Positions 8,674 through 18,123 are shown, counted from the stretch's first letter. The stretch: 52,401 nucleotides of DNA from Cyanobacteria bacterium GSL.Bin1 (GCA_009909085.1 JAAANX010000037.1:1-52401); one strand, 5' to 3'. The notes: generated by a model from the sequence alone, not told the origin. Numbers and translations: made by a program.

Positions 8674-9036
8674 ATGATAATTTTTAATTCGCCTATCGAC
8701 AGGAGGATAGTGATTACCTTGTTCGATTTATTTGCATTTTCTCGCCAATACTGTGTCACCATCTGTGGAATGCTGATTCCCGCTAATCTTTTATTAACTT
8801 CAGTGACGTTGTTACTATTGGTCCGCCAATTCCCTACGATGAAACTGCGTTGGAATGCAGCATTGGCAATGATATCCGCTTGCGCTATGGTTTTTCATGT
8901 CGCCACTTGGTTAGCAATTGGTGTTGTCATGACACCAACTTATCTTTTATTGTCGTTAGCTGTAACATGTTTTAGTATTAATAGTTACGCTATTTTTGCG
9001 CCTCATAAATTCCGACAACTCCTCGGAATTGCTTAA
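8674..9036 (+). CDS. Small membrane protein, three helices
   Basis: The frame of up to 120 residues has three hydrophobic segments, roughly 29-51, 58-82 and 85-109. No known domain is recognised, though similar small proteins containing the FSRQYCV segment recall conserved cyanobacterial hypotheticals. The start is uncertain. ATG 8674 has no obvious ribosome binding site, while AGGAGG at 8701-8706 would better serve TTG 8719 (spacing 12) or, less well, GTG 8710 (spacing 3), both in frame. The gene's stop overlaps that of the convergent 255-aa gene by 4 nt. Confidence 0.5.
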   Translation: MIIFNSPIDRRIVITLFDLFAFSRQYCVTICGMLIPANLLLTSVTLLLLVRQFPTMKLRWNAALAMISACAMVFHVATWLAIGVVMTPTYLLLSLAVTCFSINSYAIFAPHKFRQLLGIA

Positions 9037-9800
9037 CTTTCTCCTGAGTTTTGATGACGTTGCGATCGCTGCTTTCTCCGACGAAGAATAGGCTTCGGCT
9101 TATTTTCAGTTGGGGGAGGCATTTCTTTATTTTGGCGAGACGTCTTAATAATCTTTTTCGGGGGACGGTTCCGCTTAAAGTTAGGATTTAGGGGTGCAAT
9201 CTTTTTCGCGCGAGTGACCACTAACTCTTCTCCTTTTAATTGGGTATCGAGATCCCAAAACCACCCTAAGTTTTCTTTTTCATCAGGGAGCGTGCCATTA
9301 AGTTTCAACTTAAAAAAGCTGTTTTTTTCTGAGGTGAATCGCTTAATTTTAACAATAATTTTTTGTTGAGCTTCCGAGTAAAAAATAACTTCTCCGCGAA
9401 TCGAAAAATATCCAGCTTGCGCGTTGACGTGGGAAACCGTTTCTTCCTCTAATTGTTCTGCCCGCTGCGAGGATTCTTTGAGGGTTTTTGGTTCCCAAAC
9501 CCCAACCACTTGTAAGTGAAGGTAATCTTGTTTTTGTCTAGTGCGGGGATACACGACCCAGAGATGAGGTTCATCTAAGTTAATATGTTTCTTCACTACA
9601 CTGATCACTCGTCCCAGAAGAACTGTTTCTAAACGGGTGTTTTCTGATAGGATCATTTCACCGCGAGTCAGTTTATCTTGAGGCTGATAAACCCCCCAAA
9701 CCAGCCCGATCGCGCGATATTGAGTATCATGAGTGGGAGGAGGAATGGGATGTTGTAAGATTTTTTCGGCGTTGGTACTGTCTTGGTTTTGATTGGACAT
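9033..9800 (-). CDS. Conserved cyanobacterial hypothetical protein
   Basis: This 255-residue soluble protein has a conserved N-terminal two-thirds (YRAIGLVWGVY near 28, TVLLGRVISVVKKH near 60, LWVVYPRT near 79, VVGVWEP near 97) and a very basic, Pro- and Arg-rich tail from about residue 205. The tail suggests nucleic acid or ribosome association, but no function is known to me. It lies 48 bp downstream of miaA's far side, on the same strand, and could be read before or apart from it. Composition is normal for the window. Confidence 0.65.
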   Translation of the reverse strand: MSNQNQDSTNAEKILQHPIPPPTHDTQYRAIGLVWGVYQPQDKLTRGEMILSENTRLETVLLGRVISVVKKHINLDEPHLWVVYPRTRQKQDYLHLQVVGVWEPKTLKESSQRAEQLEEETVSHVNAQAGYFSIRGEVIFYSEAQQKIIVKIKRFTSEKNSFFKLKLNGTLPDEKENLGWFWDLDTQLKGEELVVTRAKKIAPLNPNFKRNRPPKKIIKTSRQNKEMPPPTENKPKPILRRRKQRSQRHQNSGES

Positions 9801-9848
9801 AGAACCTTGAAATCACCACAGTTTCATTTCGGGGCTAGTTAGCTTATT

Positions 9849-10757
9849 CTAGCAATTCCTTAGTTCCAATGTTCTCTGTAATCGTTCTAAGATTGCGTCC
9901 CAGAATTGCGGTTGCTGTGGCTCAAACCATTGGATTTCCGGCTGCGATCGAAACCAAGTGCGTTGTCGTTTTGCAAACTGACGCGTGTGGAGAATAATTA
10001 AGTCTCTTGCTGTTGTTAAGTCAGTTTTTCCCGCTAAGTAATCTTTAATTTCTTGATAGCCCAGAGTATTTAATAAAGGAAGCGACCAATCATATTGCTC
10101 AATTAATCTTTCCACTTCTTTTACTAATCCGGCGGCTAACATTTTTTCCGTGCGATGGCGAATTCTTTGGTCTAAATTTTCAGGAGAACAATCTAATCCA
10201 ATTTGTAAAATCGGGTAAGACGGTGGATTTTCTCCTTGTTGTTCACTAATCGGTTTTCCTGTCACATAAAAGACTTCTAGGGCGCGCAAGGTGCGTACTT
10301 GATCATGGGGATGAATTTTACGAGCAGCGGGCGCATCAACTTGCTCTAAAAAGGCATAGAGTTGAGATTGACCAAGACGTTGCAGGCGCGATCGCAGCTC
10401 AGGATGAGGGGCAACCCGGGGAATTTTTAAACCTTTAGTAATGGCTTTAATGTATAAACCGGTTCCACCCACTAACAGTAAAGGTGATTGCGGCAGAGAA
10501 TGAATGAAGTGATTGGCTTGTTCTTGATATTCAGCAACGGTTAAGGTTTCGGTTGGTTCACAAATATCAATGAGGTAATGAGGCACTAACGCTTGTTCTT
10601 CTGCTGTAGGCTTCGCCGTTCCAATATCAAATTGGCGATAGACTTGGCGAGAATCAGCACTGAGAATAGCTGTGTTGAAATATTGTGCCAGTTGCAGGGC
10701 TAAATGAGATTTTCCAGTTGCGGTTGCCCCACAAATAACGATCAAGGGAGGAGTCAT
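9849..10757 (-). CDS. miaA: tRNA dimethylallyltransferase
   Basis: MiaA transfers a dimethylallyl group to N6 of A37 in tRNAs that read UNN codons. The 302-residue protein has the P-loop GATATGKSHLA near residue 10, LSADSRQVYRQFDIGTAKPT near 34, LLVGGTGLYI near 96, and RTLRALEVFYVTGKPIS near 159. The tRNA-binding C-terminal region includes TRQFAKRQRTWFR near 263. Length and order match the family. The start ATG is supported by the immediate P-loop. The next upstream gene on this strand is leuB, 250 bp away. Confidence 0.95.
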   Translation of the reverse strand: MTPPLIVICGATATGKSHLALQLAQYFNTAILSADSRQVYRQFDIGTAKPTAEEQALVPHYLIDICEPTETLTVAEYQEQANHFIHSLPQSPLLLVGGTGLYIKAITKGLKIPRVAPHPELRSRLQRLGQSQLYAFLEQVDAPAARKIHPHDQVRTLRALEVFYVTGKPISEQQGENPPSYPILQIGLDCSPENLDQRIRHRTEKMLAAGLVKEVERLIEQYDWSLPLLNTLGYQEIKDYLAGKTDLTTARDLIILHTRQFAKRQRTWFRSQPEIQWFEPQQPQFWDAILERLQRTLELRNC

Positions 10758-11007
10758 CGTTTTCTAAACTGAATCTGAGTCAATAATTATTGGGAGTGCA
10801 AGGGGGTGAAAGGGAGACAAGGAGATAATTTAACGATATTGCTCTCTCAAGTTAAACTTGATGCTCTACTCCCTTTTCGGTGGATTGTGGATTAAAGAGA
10901 ATGTGGAAAGGGCAAAGGAAAAAGGATATCCATCTCTGTTTAACCTTTCACCCTTACCCTTTCCTAAATTCATGTTTCTAGCCTTGCCATGAATCAATCA
11001 AGCTGCC
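10758..11007. other. Intergenic gap between leuB and miaA
   Basis: This 250-bp purine/pyrimidine-skewed gap contains a spaced inverted repeat: AAGGGGGTGAAAGG near 10801 pairs with CCTTTCACCCTT near 10945. No frame or RNA gene was recognised. The repeat could be a processing or termination structure. Confidence 0.3.
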
Positions 11008-12111
11008 CTATAACGCTTTTAATAAAGCTTCTCCCATCTGTTTACACCCGACAAACCTCATCCCTTCCGACATAATATCGCCAGTGCGATAGCCTTGGTC
11101 CAAGACTTGGAACACCGCTTGTTCAATTTTATCGGCTGCGGTGGGTTCATCTAAGCCATACCGAAGCATCATCGCTGCACTTAACACTTGCGCGAGAGGA
11201 TTGGCTTTATCTTCTCCGGCAATATCAGGAGCAGAGCCATGCACCGGTTCAAAAACAGCCGGTTTTCCTGCGCCCATACTCGCTGACGGTAGCATACCAA
11301 TACTCCCGGTGAGCATCGCAGCGGCATCAGAGAGAATATCTCCAAAGAGATTGCCAGTCACAATCGTATCAAATTGTTTGGGAGCGCGAACCAATTGCAT
11401 GGCGGCATTATCTACATACAGATGAGAAAGTTCAACTTCGGGATAGGAGGAGGCAAGGGCAGTAATGCGATCGCGCCATAATTGAGACACTTCTAGAACA
11501 TTGGCTTTATCTACCGAACACAGTTGCTGGTTTCGTTTCTGGGCAATTGCAAAGGCAACTTTCGCAATCCGATCAATTTCAGCATCGGTATAAGCCATGG
11601 TATTCACCCCACGCTGTTCTCCCGTTTCGGTGCTAAAAATTCCTTTCGGTTCCCCAAAATAAACACCGCCGGTTAATTCTCGCACCACCATGATATCGAC
11701 CCCCTCGACAATTTCCCGTTTCAAGGTTGACGCATCAACTAGTTGCGGCAAAATTTTAGCGGGACGTAAATTGGCAAACAACTCTAAGCCGGCGCGTAAT
11801 CCCAGTAAGCCCGTTTCAGGACGTTGATGACGGGGTAAGTTATCCCATTTGTAACCCCCAATGGCAGCGAGTAAGACGGCATCGCTACTGCGGCAAGTAT
11901 CTAACGTTTCTTGCGGTAAGGGCTCGCCAGTAGCATCAATTGCCGCACCCCCCATGAGCGCTTCGGTAAAGGTAAATTCAAGGTTGCACTGTTTGCCCAC
12001 TGCTTTTAAAACTTCCACCGCAACGGCGATAATTTCGGGACCAATGCCATCTCCCGGCAGCAGGGTAATCCGGTAAGTTTTTGTCATTGCTGATCTTATA
12101 GCTTTATTCAA
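11008..12111 (-). CDS. leuB: 3-isopropylmalate dehydrogenase
   Basis: LeuB oxidatively decarboxylates 3-isopropylmalate to 2-oxoisocaproate with NAD+, the third step of leucine synthesis. The frame has 367 residues, but Met9 ([19 protein letters not shown], start 12087) is the more usual start. The NAD-binding and substrate motifs are present: GDGIGPE, the Arg-rich [12 protein letters not shown] near 106, EVSQLW near 207, the acidic [18 protein letters not shown] and GSAPDIAG. leuA is 31 kb away on the other strand, so leucine genes are dispersed here. Confidence 0.95.
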   Translation of the reverse strand: MNKAIRSAMTKTYRITLLPGDGIGPEIIAVAVEVLKAVGKQCNLEFTFTEALMGGAAIDATGEPLPQETLDTCRSSDAVLLAAIGGYKWDNLPRHQRPETGLLGLRAGLELFANLRPAKILPQLVDASTLKREIVEGVDIMVVRELTGGVYFGEPKGIFSTETGEQRGVNTMAYTDAEIDRIAKVAFAIAQKRNQQLCSVDKANVLEVSQLWRDRITALASSYPEVELSHLYVDNAAMQLVRAPKQFDTIVTGNLFGDILSDAAAMLTGSIGMLPSASMGAGKPAVFEPVHGSAPDIAGEDKANPLAQVLSAAMMLRYGLDEPTAADKIEQAVFQVLDQGYRTGDIMSEGMRFVGCKQMGEALLKAL

Positions 12112-12193
12112 TTGGACTAAGCAGCTATCTTACCGGATTATCTCCCAGCGCGATCGCGCTCTTTCTCTTTTTTGACTAAGCTTTGATTGGCTG

Positions 12194-12727
12194 CTATCTC
12201 ATCATGCCACTCTTCATTCCCCGTCTTCCTTCGTCTACAAACTCAGTCACTTCCATCGCGTGTTCCCGGATGACACTGACTAAATCGGGATCGCTAGAGG
12301 TTTCAGTCACCACAATCCCCTGGGAAGTCATTTCCAATTTTCGATGATAAAGATCGGAGTTTTGAACCATTATCGGAAGCGTTGAACTCATCATCATCAT
12401 TGGAATCCGCTGGCCCTTCTCAATCCGTTTGTACATTCTGGAAACGTGTTCTTGAATCAAAGCAGCAACTTCGGAATGATCTGATTCGGTTACGGTACGG
12501 ATCCCACCGGGAATTTCCTCAACTGAACGGCGAATTTGATGGTGATTGTCAAACAGCTGATGGATGATTTTTCCGTCACATCGGCTCATCTGAGCGCTTT
12601 TCATGCAACCACTCCTCATGTGATGACCCATCAAGGTCTCTTCACTGTAAACAATGTCAGGAGAAGCAAAGATGAAAGTGAGAGTAATGAGCAAGCCAAC
12701 AACCCATCGCATTGATCGGCAGTTCAT
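12194..12727 (-). CDS. Secreted Met/His-rich protein of unknown function
   Basis: The start is taken at ATG 12727 (MNCRSMRWVVGLL), because this puts a typical signal peptide at the N-terminus with likely cleavage near the residues after ASPDIVYS. The mature protein of about 145 residues has the series GHHMRSGCMK, IHQLFDNHHQIRR, DHSEVAALIQEHVSRMYKRI, PMMMMSSTLPIMV and REHAMEVTEFV. Repeated H/M-containing helices suggest metal or haem contact in the periplasm, but this is inference. Family resemblance to periplasmic proteins in other phyla is felt but not named. It stands between leuB and the SH3 gene. Confidence 0.6.
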   Translation of the reverse strand: MNCRSMRWVVGLLITLTFIFASPDIVYSEETLMGHHMRSGCMKSAQMSRCDGKIIHQLFDNHHQIRRSVEEIPGGIRTVTESDHSEVAALIQEHVSRMYKRIEKGQRIPMMMMSSTLPIMVQNSDLYHRKLEMTSQGIVVTETSSDPDLVSVIREHAMEVTEFVDEGRRGMKSGMMR

Positions 12728-12871
12728 GTTGTTTTCTATCCTTCGTAAAAAGGTATAGCCACTTCCTAAGCGGGTAAGGGACAAAATGATCGGTTTAGGG
12801 AACAGGGAATAAAGGATGTACTTGATAAGAATCAGAATTGCTATAGATGTTTTGATTGATAATTGATTAAG

Positions 12872-13393
12872 CTAGTTAATCTTCTCTACATTGCCAGCTT
12901 TCACCCAAGCTTGTTGACCGCTCTCCGGGACATAAACTCTCTGCCAATCTCCTTGAGTTTCGATAATGACTAATTTATCTTGATAGTAAACACCACCCAC
13001 TCGCGAAGCATCCAAACTTGGGTTTGCTCGTAAACTTAAACCACTGGGCCAAGTTACACGTGCTTCATAAGCCTGTTCGCCAAAACGGTCGGCAAGAGTT
13101 TTTGGTTCTTCGGGTTCCGGTTCCGGTTCCGATTCCGGTTCCGGTTCCGGTTTAGGCTCACTCTGACTGGTCTGGGTCGTTTCTGTAGCCGTCTGATCTG
13201 AGCCAGAAGCGGCAGATTGGTCCTTTGCTGTCGGCTCTGAAGACTCTTCTTCTGATTCCGAGAACACTGGTTGTGAAGGAACATCAGACATACGATTGAA
13301 AAAAAAGTAGGCAGCAGCAGCGCCAGCACTGGTGAGTAGGAAAACACCAAGAACAAATCCGAGAACAAACTGTATTAAACCAGAAATACTCAT
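12872..13393 (-). CDS. Membrane-anchored SH3-domain protein
   Basis: This 173-residue protein has an N-terminal membrane anchor (about residues 8-30), then a disordered Ser/Thr/Glu linker with a Pro-Glu repeat at about 80-96. A bacterial SH3 domain at about 105-170 contains WPSGLSLRANPSLDASRVGG and WQRVYVPESGQQAWV. SH3b domains usually bind peptidoglycan or peptides in the periplasm. The linker is encoded by a hexanucleotide repeat. The gene follows ycf46 by 26 bp on the same strand and may be the last gene of that operon. Confidence 0.75.
   Translation of the reverse strand: MSISGLIQFVLGFVLGVFLLTSAGAAAAYFFFNRMSDVPSQPVFSESEEESSEPTAKDQSAASGSDQTATETTQTSQSEPKPEPEPESEPEPEPEEPKTLADRFGEQAYEARVTWPSGLSLRANPSLDASRVGGVYYQDKLVIIETQGDWQRVYVPESGQQAWVKAGNVEKIN
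13113..13154. repeat. Hexanucleotide tandem repeat in the SH3 gene
   Basis: Seven 6-bp units of GGTTCC (one is GATTCC, the last GGTTTA) encode the Pro-Glu linker of the SH3 protein on the minus strand. The 6-bp period preserves frame, so slippage would only change linker length. Confidence 0.8.
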
Positions 13394-13418
13394 AAGCGGC
13401 TTGAATTAGAAATGATGT

Positions 13419-14912
13419 TTAGAGAGTAAGTGCATTATCACGAGAGGCTTTACGAGCTTTGCCAGCACTTACCCATTGTTTAAGAAATTGAATTTCTTCC
13501 TGAGCAGTACGAGCAAGCGGAACAATTTGACTGGCAGCTTGTAAAATATCCTCATTGGTAAAGTCGCGATTTTGACTAAAACCAATGTGCATCGCTTCAA
13601 TTATAGTTTGTTCAATTTCTGCTCCGGAAAAATCTGGAGTTTCGTAAGCGAGTCGCTCTAAATCATAATCTTTTAGGTTATAGGGGCGCAAGTGAGAAAG
13701 GTGAACGGAAAAAATTTCTTTTCGTTCCGCTTGTGTCGGTAAATCAACAAAGAAGATTTCATCAAATCGCCCTTTTCTGAGCATTTCTGGAGGAAGCGCA
13801 CCGACATTGTTAGCTGTGGCAACCACAAAAACAGAGGAGGTTTTCTCCGCGAGCCAGGTAATAAAAGTACCAAAAACACGGCTACTGGTTCCTGAGTCTC
13901 CTTGCCCAGTTAACCCGGCAAAGGCTTTGTCAATTTCATCAATCCAAAGCACACAGGGAGCAAGGGCTTCGGCTAACGTAATCATTTGCCGGGTACGAGA
14001 TTCGGATTCCCCTACCAAACCGCCAAATAAACGCCCGACATCTAAGCGGAGAAGAGGAAGATGCCAATGGTGGGCAATCGCTTTTGCGGTCAGGGATTTC
14101 CCCGTCCCTTGAATGCCCACTAAAAGCAGTCCTCGGGGATGAGGCAATCCGTAACTACGGGCGCGATCGCTGAAGGCACCGCCACGACGTAAAAGCCAAT
14201 CTTTGAGGTTATCTAAGCCGCCAATGTCAGAAATTTCTTCCGTAGCGGGATAGAAGTCGAGAATTTGGGTTTGGCGAATCGATTGCCGTTTTTCTGCGAG
14301 CACCAGATCTACATCTTCCGGTTGTAATGCCCCGTGATCCGCGATCGCGCGCGTTAAAACTCGGCGAATCCGTTCTAGAGACAATCCCCGCGCCGAACGA
14401 ACAATGGCTTCAATTTGCTTCTCCGGCAAACGCTGCGGAATCCCGCTAATGAGTTGTTCGACTTCTGCTTTAATTTCTTGGCTATCGGGAAGGGGAAATT
14501 CGACAACTGTTAAGACTTCAGTTAAATCAGACGGAATGGAAACGTCTGGGGAAATCAAAACCACATTTAGCGGTAAAGATTTTAACTTCCGAGACAAATT
14601 CCTTAGTTTGCGAGCAACAGAGATATCTTCTAAGAAGCGATGGAAGTCTCGGAGAATAATCACTGCCCCATTCCCGGTCGGGAGTTTTTCCACAAATTCT
14701 AGGGCTTGTAGTGGGTTGCGCCGAGCGGTTCCTGCGTTATTAGGGTTATCTTGGTAGCCATCGACGAAATCCCAAATATAAACGGCACGATTCCCCACCT
14801 CTTTAGCACATTGCGCGATCGCGCTTTCCACTCGTTCTTCCTCAAAAGTGGGGATATAAATTAAAGGATAACAGGCCCGCAATAGGAGTTCAAATTCTTC
14901 TCGAAAACTCAT
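13419..14912 (-). CDS. ycf46: AAA ATPase, Ycf46 family
   Basis: This 497-residue protein of the Ycf46 family is found in cyanobacteria and some algal plastids and has been linked to carbon utilisation. The N-terminal region (1-230) carries a degenerate ATPase-like fold. The AAA module at about 230-470 has Walker A GIQGTGKSLTAKA near 263, Walker B LWIDEIDKAF near 320, sensor-1 ATANNV near 365 and arginine-finger region RKGRFDE near 380. The C-terminal helical domain follows. Its start overlaps the stop of yceD by 4 nt (ATGA), so translation is probably coupled. Confidence 0.9.
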   Translation of the reverse strand: MSFREEFELLLRACYPLIYIPTFEEERVESAIAQCAKEVGNRAVYIWDFVDGYQDNPNNAGTARRNPLQALEFVEKLPTGNGAVIILRDFHRFLEDISVARKLRNLSRKLKSLPLNVVLISPDVSIPSDLTEVLTVVEFPLPDSQEIKAEVEQLISGIPQRLPEKQIEAIVRSARGLSLERIRRVLTRAIADHGALQPEDVDLVLAEKRQSIRQTQILDFYPATEEISDIGGLDNLKDWLLRRGGAFSDRARSYGLPHPRGLLLVGIQGTGKSLTAKAIAHHWHLPLLRLDVGRLFGGLVGESESRTRQMITLAEALAPCVLWIDEIDKAFAGLTGQGDSGTSSRVFGTFITWLAEKTSSVFVVATANNVGALPPEMLRKGRFDEIFFVDLPTQAERKEIFSVHLSHLRPYNLKDYDLERLAYETPDFSGAEIEQTIIEAMHIGFSQNRDFTNEDILQAASQIVPLARTAQEEIQFLKQWVSAGKARKASRDNALTL

Positions 14913-15430
14913 CCTTCTTCCGCTCCGTTGCGATCCGGCAATTTCTCTTTCAATGCTGCCAAAGCGGCCCAGCGTTGATCTAGCGGTGGGGGATCACTGT
15001 AGTTATATTCTCCAACCGTGGACTCACTACTCAACTGACGGATCGGCATTTGCAAACAAAACTGTTCGTAAAGCCAAGTTGCTGGTTCAAAATAGCCTTG
15101 GGCAGGTAAACTTTCCGTCAGTTCCTCTAATGGGGTTTCCACTTCTTTATGACCTGTCCCTTCTTCTTCTGGGTGGTCTTTGAGCCAAATCAACTCACTG
15201 GTATCAACCACTAGACGCTGGTTATATTGCTGGAGGCTGCGATCACAGATTAAGGTCTTAATGGTTTCGGCACTGGCCGAAACGTTTAAATAGGTCCCAC
15301 AATGCATCACCACAAGTGTTCCTCGCACTGGGGTGAGTGTCTCTAAACCAGGGAGAAAGGTATTAATTTCAAGTTGTTCACTTTTCCCTGGTGCTTTGAG
15401 CAGTCGTGGAATATAAATTGGTTCGATCAT
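14909..15430 (-). CDS. yceD: YceD family (DUF177) rRNA accumulation protein
   Basis: This 173-residue member of the DUF177/YceD family is required for 23S rRNA accumulation in plants and bacteria. Features: an N-terminal strand MIEPIYIPRLL, the core GTLVVMHCGTYLNVSASAE near 38, the Cys-containing loop ICDRSLQQYNQRL near 62, and the acidic middle. The C-terminal DPPLDQRWAALAALK near 150 is the characteristic 'DPRWAAL' tail. It lies between jag and ycf46 in a tight minus-strand operon. There are no membrane segments. Confidence 0.85.
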   Translation of the reverse strand: MIEPIYIPRLLKAPGKSEQLEINTFLPGLETLTPVRGTLVVMHCGTYLNVSASAETIKTLICDRSLQQYNQRLVVDTSELIWLKDHPEEEGTGHKEVETPLEELTESLPAQGYFEPATWLYEQFCLQMPIRQLSSESTVGEYNYSDPPPLDQRWAALAALKEKLPDRNGAEEG

Positions 15431-15454
15431 CGCTATTCAAGCAAGGGTACACAA

Positions 15455-15955
15455 TTAGCTTTTGCGTTGCACCACCAAACGGCGGTCCGGTTCTTGACCC
15501 CGACTCCATGATTCTAAGCCCTCATACTGCTGCAGAAACTGATGAATTTGCCGTCGTTCCGCACCCGATAGCGCACTCAGTTCTGCACTTTCCCCCGTTT
15601 CTAGGACTTGCCAAGCCGTTTTTTCGGCAAGGACGCGTAACTCTTTTTCTCGTTGCTGACGATAACCTTTAAATTCGATGGTAAAGGAAGTCTGAGCTTC
15701 CGGTTCCAGCGTTAAGTTGAGTAAGGTATTGGCCAGATATTGCAACGCATCAAGGGTCCGTCCTTGATCTTTCAACAAGGCTTTGACCTGTTGCTCATTT
15801 AAATCAGTTTCATCAATGACTAACCAAGGATTGGTTTCAGCAATAGTCGTTTCATCCGTTGGCTGGGGATAAGACAGTTGGACAGAAGTCGGGGTTCCCA
15901 TCAGGGCGAGCACTTGTTCAAGCCACTGCTGACCCCGATTGAGGTTTTGCTGCAT
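15455..15955 (-). CDS. Jag/KhpB-like R3H domain RNA-binding protein
   Basis: This 166-residue protein has a KH-like domain (about 10-95, including DALQYLANTLLN near 89) and an R3H domain (about 110-165, with LSGAERRQIHQFLQQY). It lacks the N-terminal Jag domain of Gram-positive KhpB, as in other cyanobacterial members. It probably binds RNA. The gene follows yidC with a 2-bp gap, the usual neighbour across bacteria, which supports co-translation. Start ATG 15955. Confidence 0.85.
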   Translation of the reverse strand: MQQNLNRGQQWLEQVLALMGTPTSVQLSYPQPTDETTIAETNPWLVIDETDLNEQQVKALLKDQGRTLDALQYLANTLLNLTLEPEAQTSFTIEFKGYRQQREKELRVLAEKTAWQVLETGESAELSALSGAERRQIHQFLQQYEGLESWSRGQEPDRRLVVQRKS

Positions 15956-15957
15956 AG

Positions 15958-17118
15958 TTATCCAGATGTTTTTTCTTTTTCTTTTTTCCGTGAGCGTTTT
16001 TGTTTCTCAAAGGGCAAGCTTTCCTGTCCTTTTTCTTTTTTCTCCTGTTTTTCTTGTTCGTCCACAATTTTCTGGAGATTTTCGGGCAAGGGTTCCCGCA
16101 TCAGAATTAAGGTTTGTAGGGTTTGGAACACGTTTGCCAAGACAATATACATTAATACTCCCGCCGGAAGGGGGAAGAATAAGAACATCCCTGTAAAGAG
16201 AATGGGAGTAATTTGGCTGACTAGTTGTTGCTGGGAGTTATCCCCACTTTTGTTTTGCTGACCGGATAGTTGTTGGTTGGCATACAAACTAATTCCAAAG
16301 AAGATGACCATGCCGAGAATATCCCAGTGAATGGTACCGTCTTCACCTACAGCACCAACCCGACCGAGAGCATCAATAAAGAGGAAGCCTTCATTTTTGG
16401 CAACACCAGGGAGGCTCGCTTTCAAGGAAACTTCTCCGGGCGCGATCGCGCGGATTGTACCATTCTCTTCAATCTTAACGCGCTCTTCCCCCTTTACCAC
16501 TTCTAGTTTCGGCGTTAAATTAGATTCGGTCTGAGTCGTTAACTGTTGGAGTGACTTTCCTTCTTCCGTTTGGAATTCTAATTGGGTGCTTTGCCCAACC
16601 CCCAAATTTTGGCTGGGCAGCACGCCTAAAATTTTGTAGTGAATGTCATCAGTAATATAAACATTTTCTGCCTTGGTCGTTAAAGTTTCGGGTTGTACCG
16701 ACTCAATTTGCTCTTGGGGAAGAATCTGCATATCCACTGTGTAATCGACATCCGCAAACGGCGATCCCCGCAGGGTCGCAAATAAAGCAAATAAAATCGG
16801 CATTTGCAGAATCACGGGAAAACATCCCGCCAAGGGATTCCCATACTCCTTATAAACTTCGCTCATGGCTGCCCGTTGCTTTTCTGGGTCATCCTTATAG
16901 CGTTCCTGTACTTCTTTGACCCGCTTTTGCATTGCCGGCTGGGCAACTCGCATCCGCCGCATACTCCGGATTGACTTGGCACTCAAGGGGTAGAGAGCAA
17001 ACCGAATCACCAGTGTCAAAGCAATAATTGCAAAGCCATAGCTCGGAACAATCCCGTGGAAAAAATCCAGGATTGGCAGCATTATGTTGTTAGAAATAAA
17101 TCCGATCCCAAAATCCAT
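15958..17118 (-). CDS. yidC: Membrane protein insertase YidC/Oxa1
   Basis: This 386-residue insertase has five membrane segments: an N-terminal one at about 13-45 ([18 protein letters not shown]), the hydrophilic Lys/Arg-rich hairpin [15 protein letters not shown] near 53, a segment near 98-116 ([16 protein letters not shown]), and C-terminal ones at about 268-285, 310-335 and beyond. A large loop (about 120-265) between the second and third segments is inserted; similar loops are typical of cyanobacterial YidC. The conserved hydrophilic-groove Arg is near 41. The C-terminal tail is strongly basic, consistent with ribosome contact. Gene order yidC-jag is conserved. Confidence 0.95.
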   Translation of the reverse strand: MDFGIGFISNNIMLPILDFFHGIVPSYGFAIIALTLVIRFALYPLSAKSIRSMRRMRVAQPAMQKRVKEVQERYKDDPEKQRAAMSEVYKEYGNPLAGCFPVILQMPILFALFATLRGSPFADVDYTVDMQILPQEQIESVQPETLTTKAENVYITDDIHYKILGVLPSQNLGVGQSTQLEFQTEEGKSLQQLTTQTESNLTPKLEVVKGEERVKIEENGTIRAIAPGEVSLKASLPGVAKNEGFLFIDALGRVGAVGEDGTIHWDILGMVIFFGISLYANQQLSGQQNKSGDNSQQQLVSQITPILFTGMFLFFPLPAGVLMYIVLANVFQTLQTLILMREPLPENLQKIVDEQEKQEKKEKGQESLPFEKQKRSRKKEKEKTSG

Positions 17119-17205
17119 GCGTCTTTTTCAGCGTCCTGCGCGTACTGTTTTCTCTGTTTTAATGTATCGAATCTTATATGATTCCGTTAAGGTCTTATTA
17201 CCAAT

Positions 17206-17601
17206 TTAACGAGTTGTAATTGCTTCTAAGGGTTTTCCAGTTTTCTTTGCCACTTTTTCTGCAATATAATCATGGATGTCTCGATAATGAGGCACTGCCC
17301 GCATTTCTAAACGGCTTTTATCATTCAAAGTTAAAATTAGGTCACCCCACAACCCAATCCCACGGGGGATTTTAACAATTTTAGTAATTTCTGTATAAAC
17401 CACATCCGTGCGATCGCGCCCCCGCCAACCCCCAATTACCGAAAGTCGGCGGTCGGTAATTCGATAGCGTAACCACAAGGCCCGAACAATTGCTCCCACC
17501 GTAAACGGTAGAAAAATCACCGTTAACCCCAGTAACAGATTCAAAATTAAGTCCCCTTTGTGAGGACCCCCCTCATAATAAACGGTTTCTTTAATCCCCA
17601 T
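17206..17601 (-). CDS. PH domain-containing membrane protein
   Basis: This 131-residue protein has an N-terminal hydrophobic segment (about 19-42) followed by a bacterial PH (DUF304, YdbT/YdbS-type) domain: RYRITDRRLSVIGGWRGRD near 46, YTEITKIVKIPRGIG near 69, and DLILTLNDKSRLEMRAV near 87. The role is not established. It is wedged between rnpA and yidC and overlaps the rnpA 3' end by 11 nt, an arrangement common in cyanobacteria, so it is probably expressed with both. Confidence 0.8.
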   Translation of the reverse strand: MGIKETVYYEGGPHKGDLILNLLLGLTVIFLPFTVGAIVRALWLRYRITDRRLSVIGGWRGRDRTDVVYTEITKIVKIPRGIGLWGDLILTLNDKSRLEMRAVPHYRDIHDYIAEKVAKKTGKPLEAITTR

Positions 17602-17965
17602 ATAAGACCTCTGACTTGATTAATAACTGCCTTAATTCTCGCAAAAAATCTTCATAGTTGCACTCCTGGGCATGTGATTTCACAATGACAACTATCTTCC
17701 AACCGCGAGGCAACTGAGGTAAAAGTTCTCGTACAATTGCTCGGAGCTGCCGTTTGATGCGATTTCGGACGACCGCCTTTTTGCTGACCTTTTGGCTAAT
17801 CGAAATGCCAATTTTGGCAGGAGGGAGCGTTCCGTCTCCCTTTCTTGGCGAAATCTCTTGCAGGAAGCGAAGGACTAGATATTTTCCGGAACAGCGTCCC
17901 CCTTTTTGATAAACGGCTTGAAATTCATTGCGATGTCGCAGTCGATTGGCTTTGGGCAAGCTCAC
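17591..17965 (-). CDS. rnpA: Ribonuclease P protein component
   Basis: RnpA is the basic protein subunit that helps RNase P RNA recognise pre-tRNA. The 124-residue protein starts at GTG 17965 (MSLPKANRLRHRNEFQAVYQKG) and has the family motif KVSKKAVVRNRIKRQLRAIVRE near 70. It follows rpmH by 20 bp. The 3' end overlaps the PH-domain gene by 11 nt. Confidence 0.95.
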   Translation of the reverse strand: MSLPKANRLRHRNEFQAVYQKGGRCSGKYLVLRFLQEISPRKGDGTLPPAKIGISISQKVSKKAVVRNRIKRQLRAIVRELLPQLPRGWKIVVIVKSHAQECNYEDFLRELRQLLIKSEVLYGD

Positions 17966-17985
17966 AATTAACCTGATTGCTGCCC

Positions 17986-18123
17986 TTAAACTGACAACCG
18001 CGTACGTCCTTTCCTTCTGCGAGCATTAATCACTTTTCTGCCATTACGGGTTCGCATTCTGGCACGAAACCCCGATTTGCGTTTTTGTTTTAAGCGGGTT
18101 CCCTGCAACGTTTGTTGAGCCAT
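17986..18123 (-). CDS. rpmH: 50S ribosomal protein L34
   Basis: The 45-residue product starts [19 protein letters not shown] and continues with [14 protein letters not shown] and the basic GRTRLSV tail, all typical of L34. The start is ATG 18123, preceded by GGAGG (revcomp of 18133-18137); an upstream in-frame start at 18177 would add a nonfamily extension. It opens the rpmH-rnpA operon. Confidence 0.97.
   Translation of the reverse strand: MAQQTLQGTRLKQKRKSGFRARMRTRNGRKVINARRRKGRTRLSV

Noticed and set aside
11141-11425. 94-residue frame antisense to leuB
   Set aside because: It is a shadow of a conserved enzyme gene.
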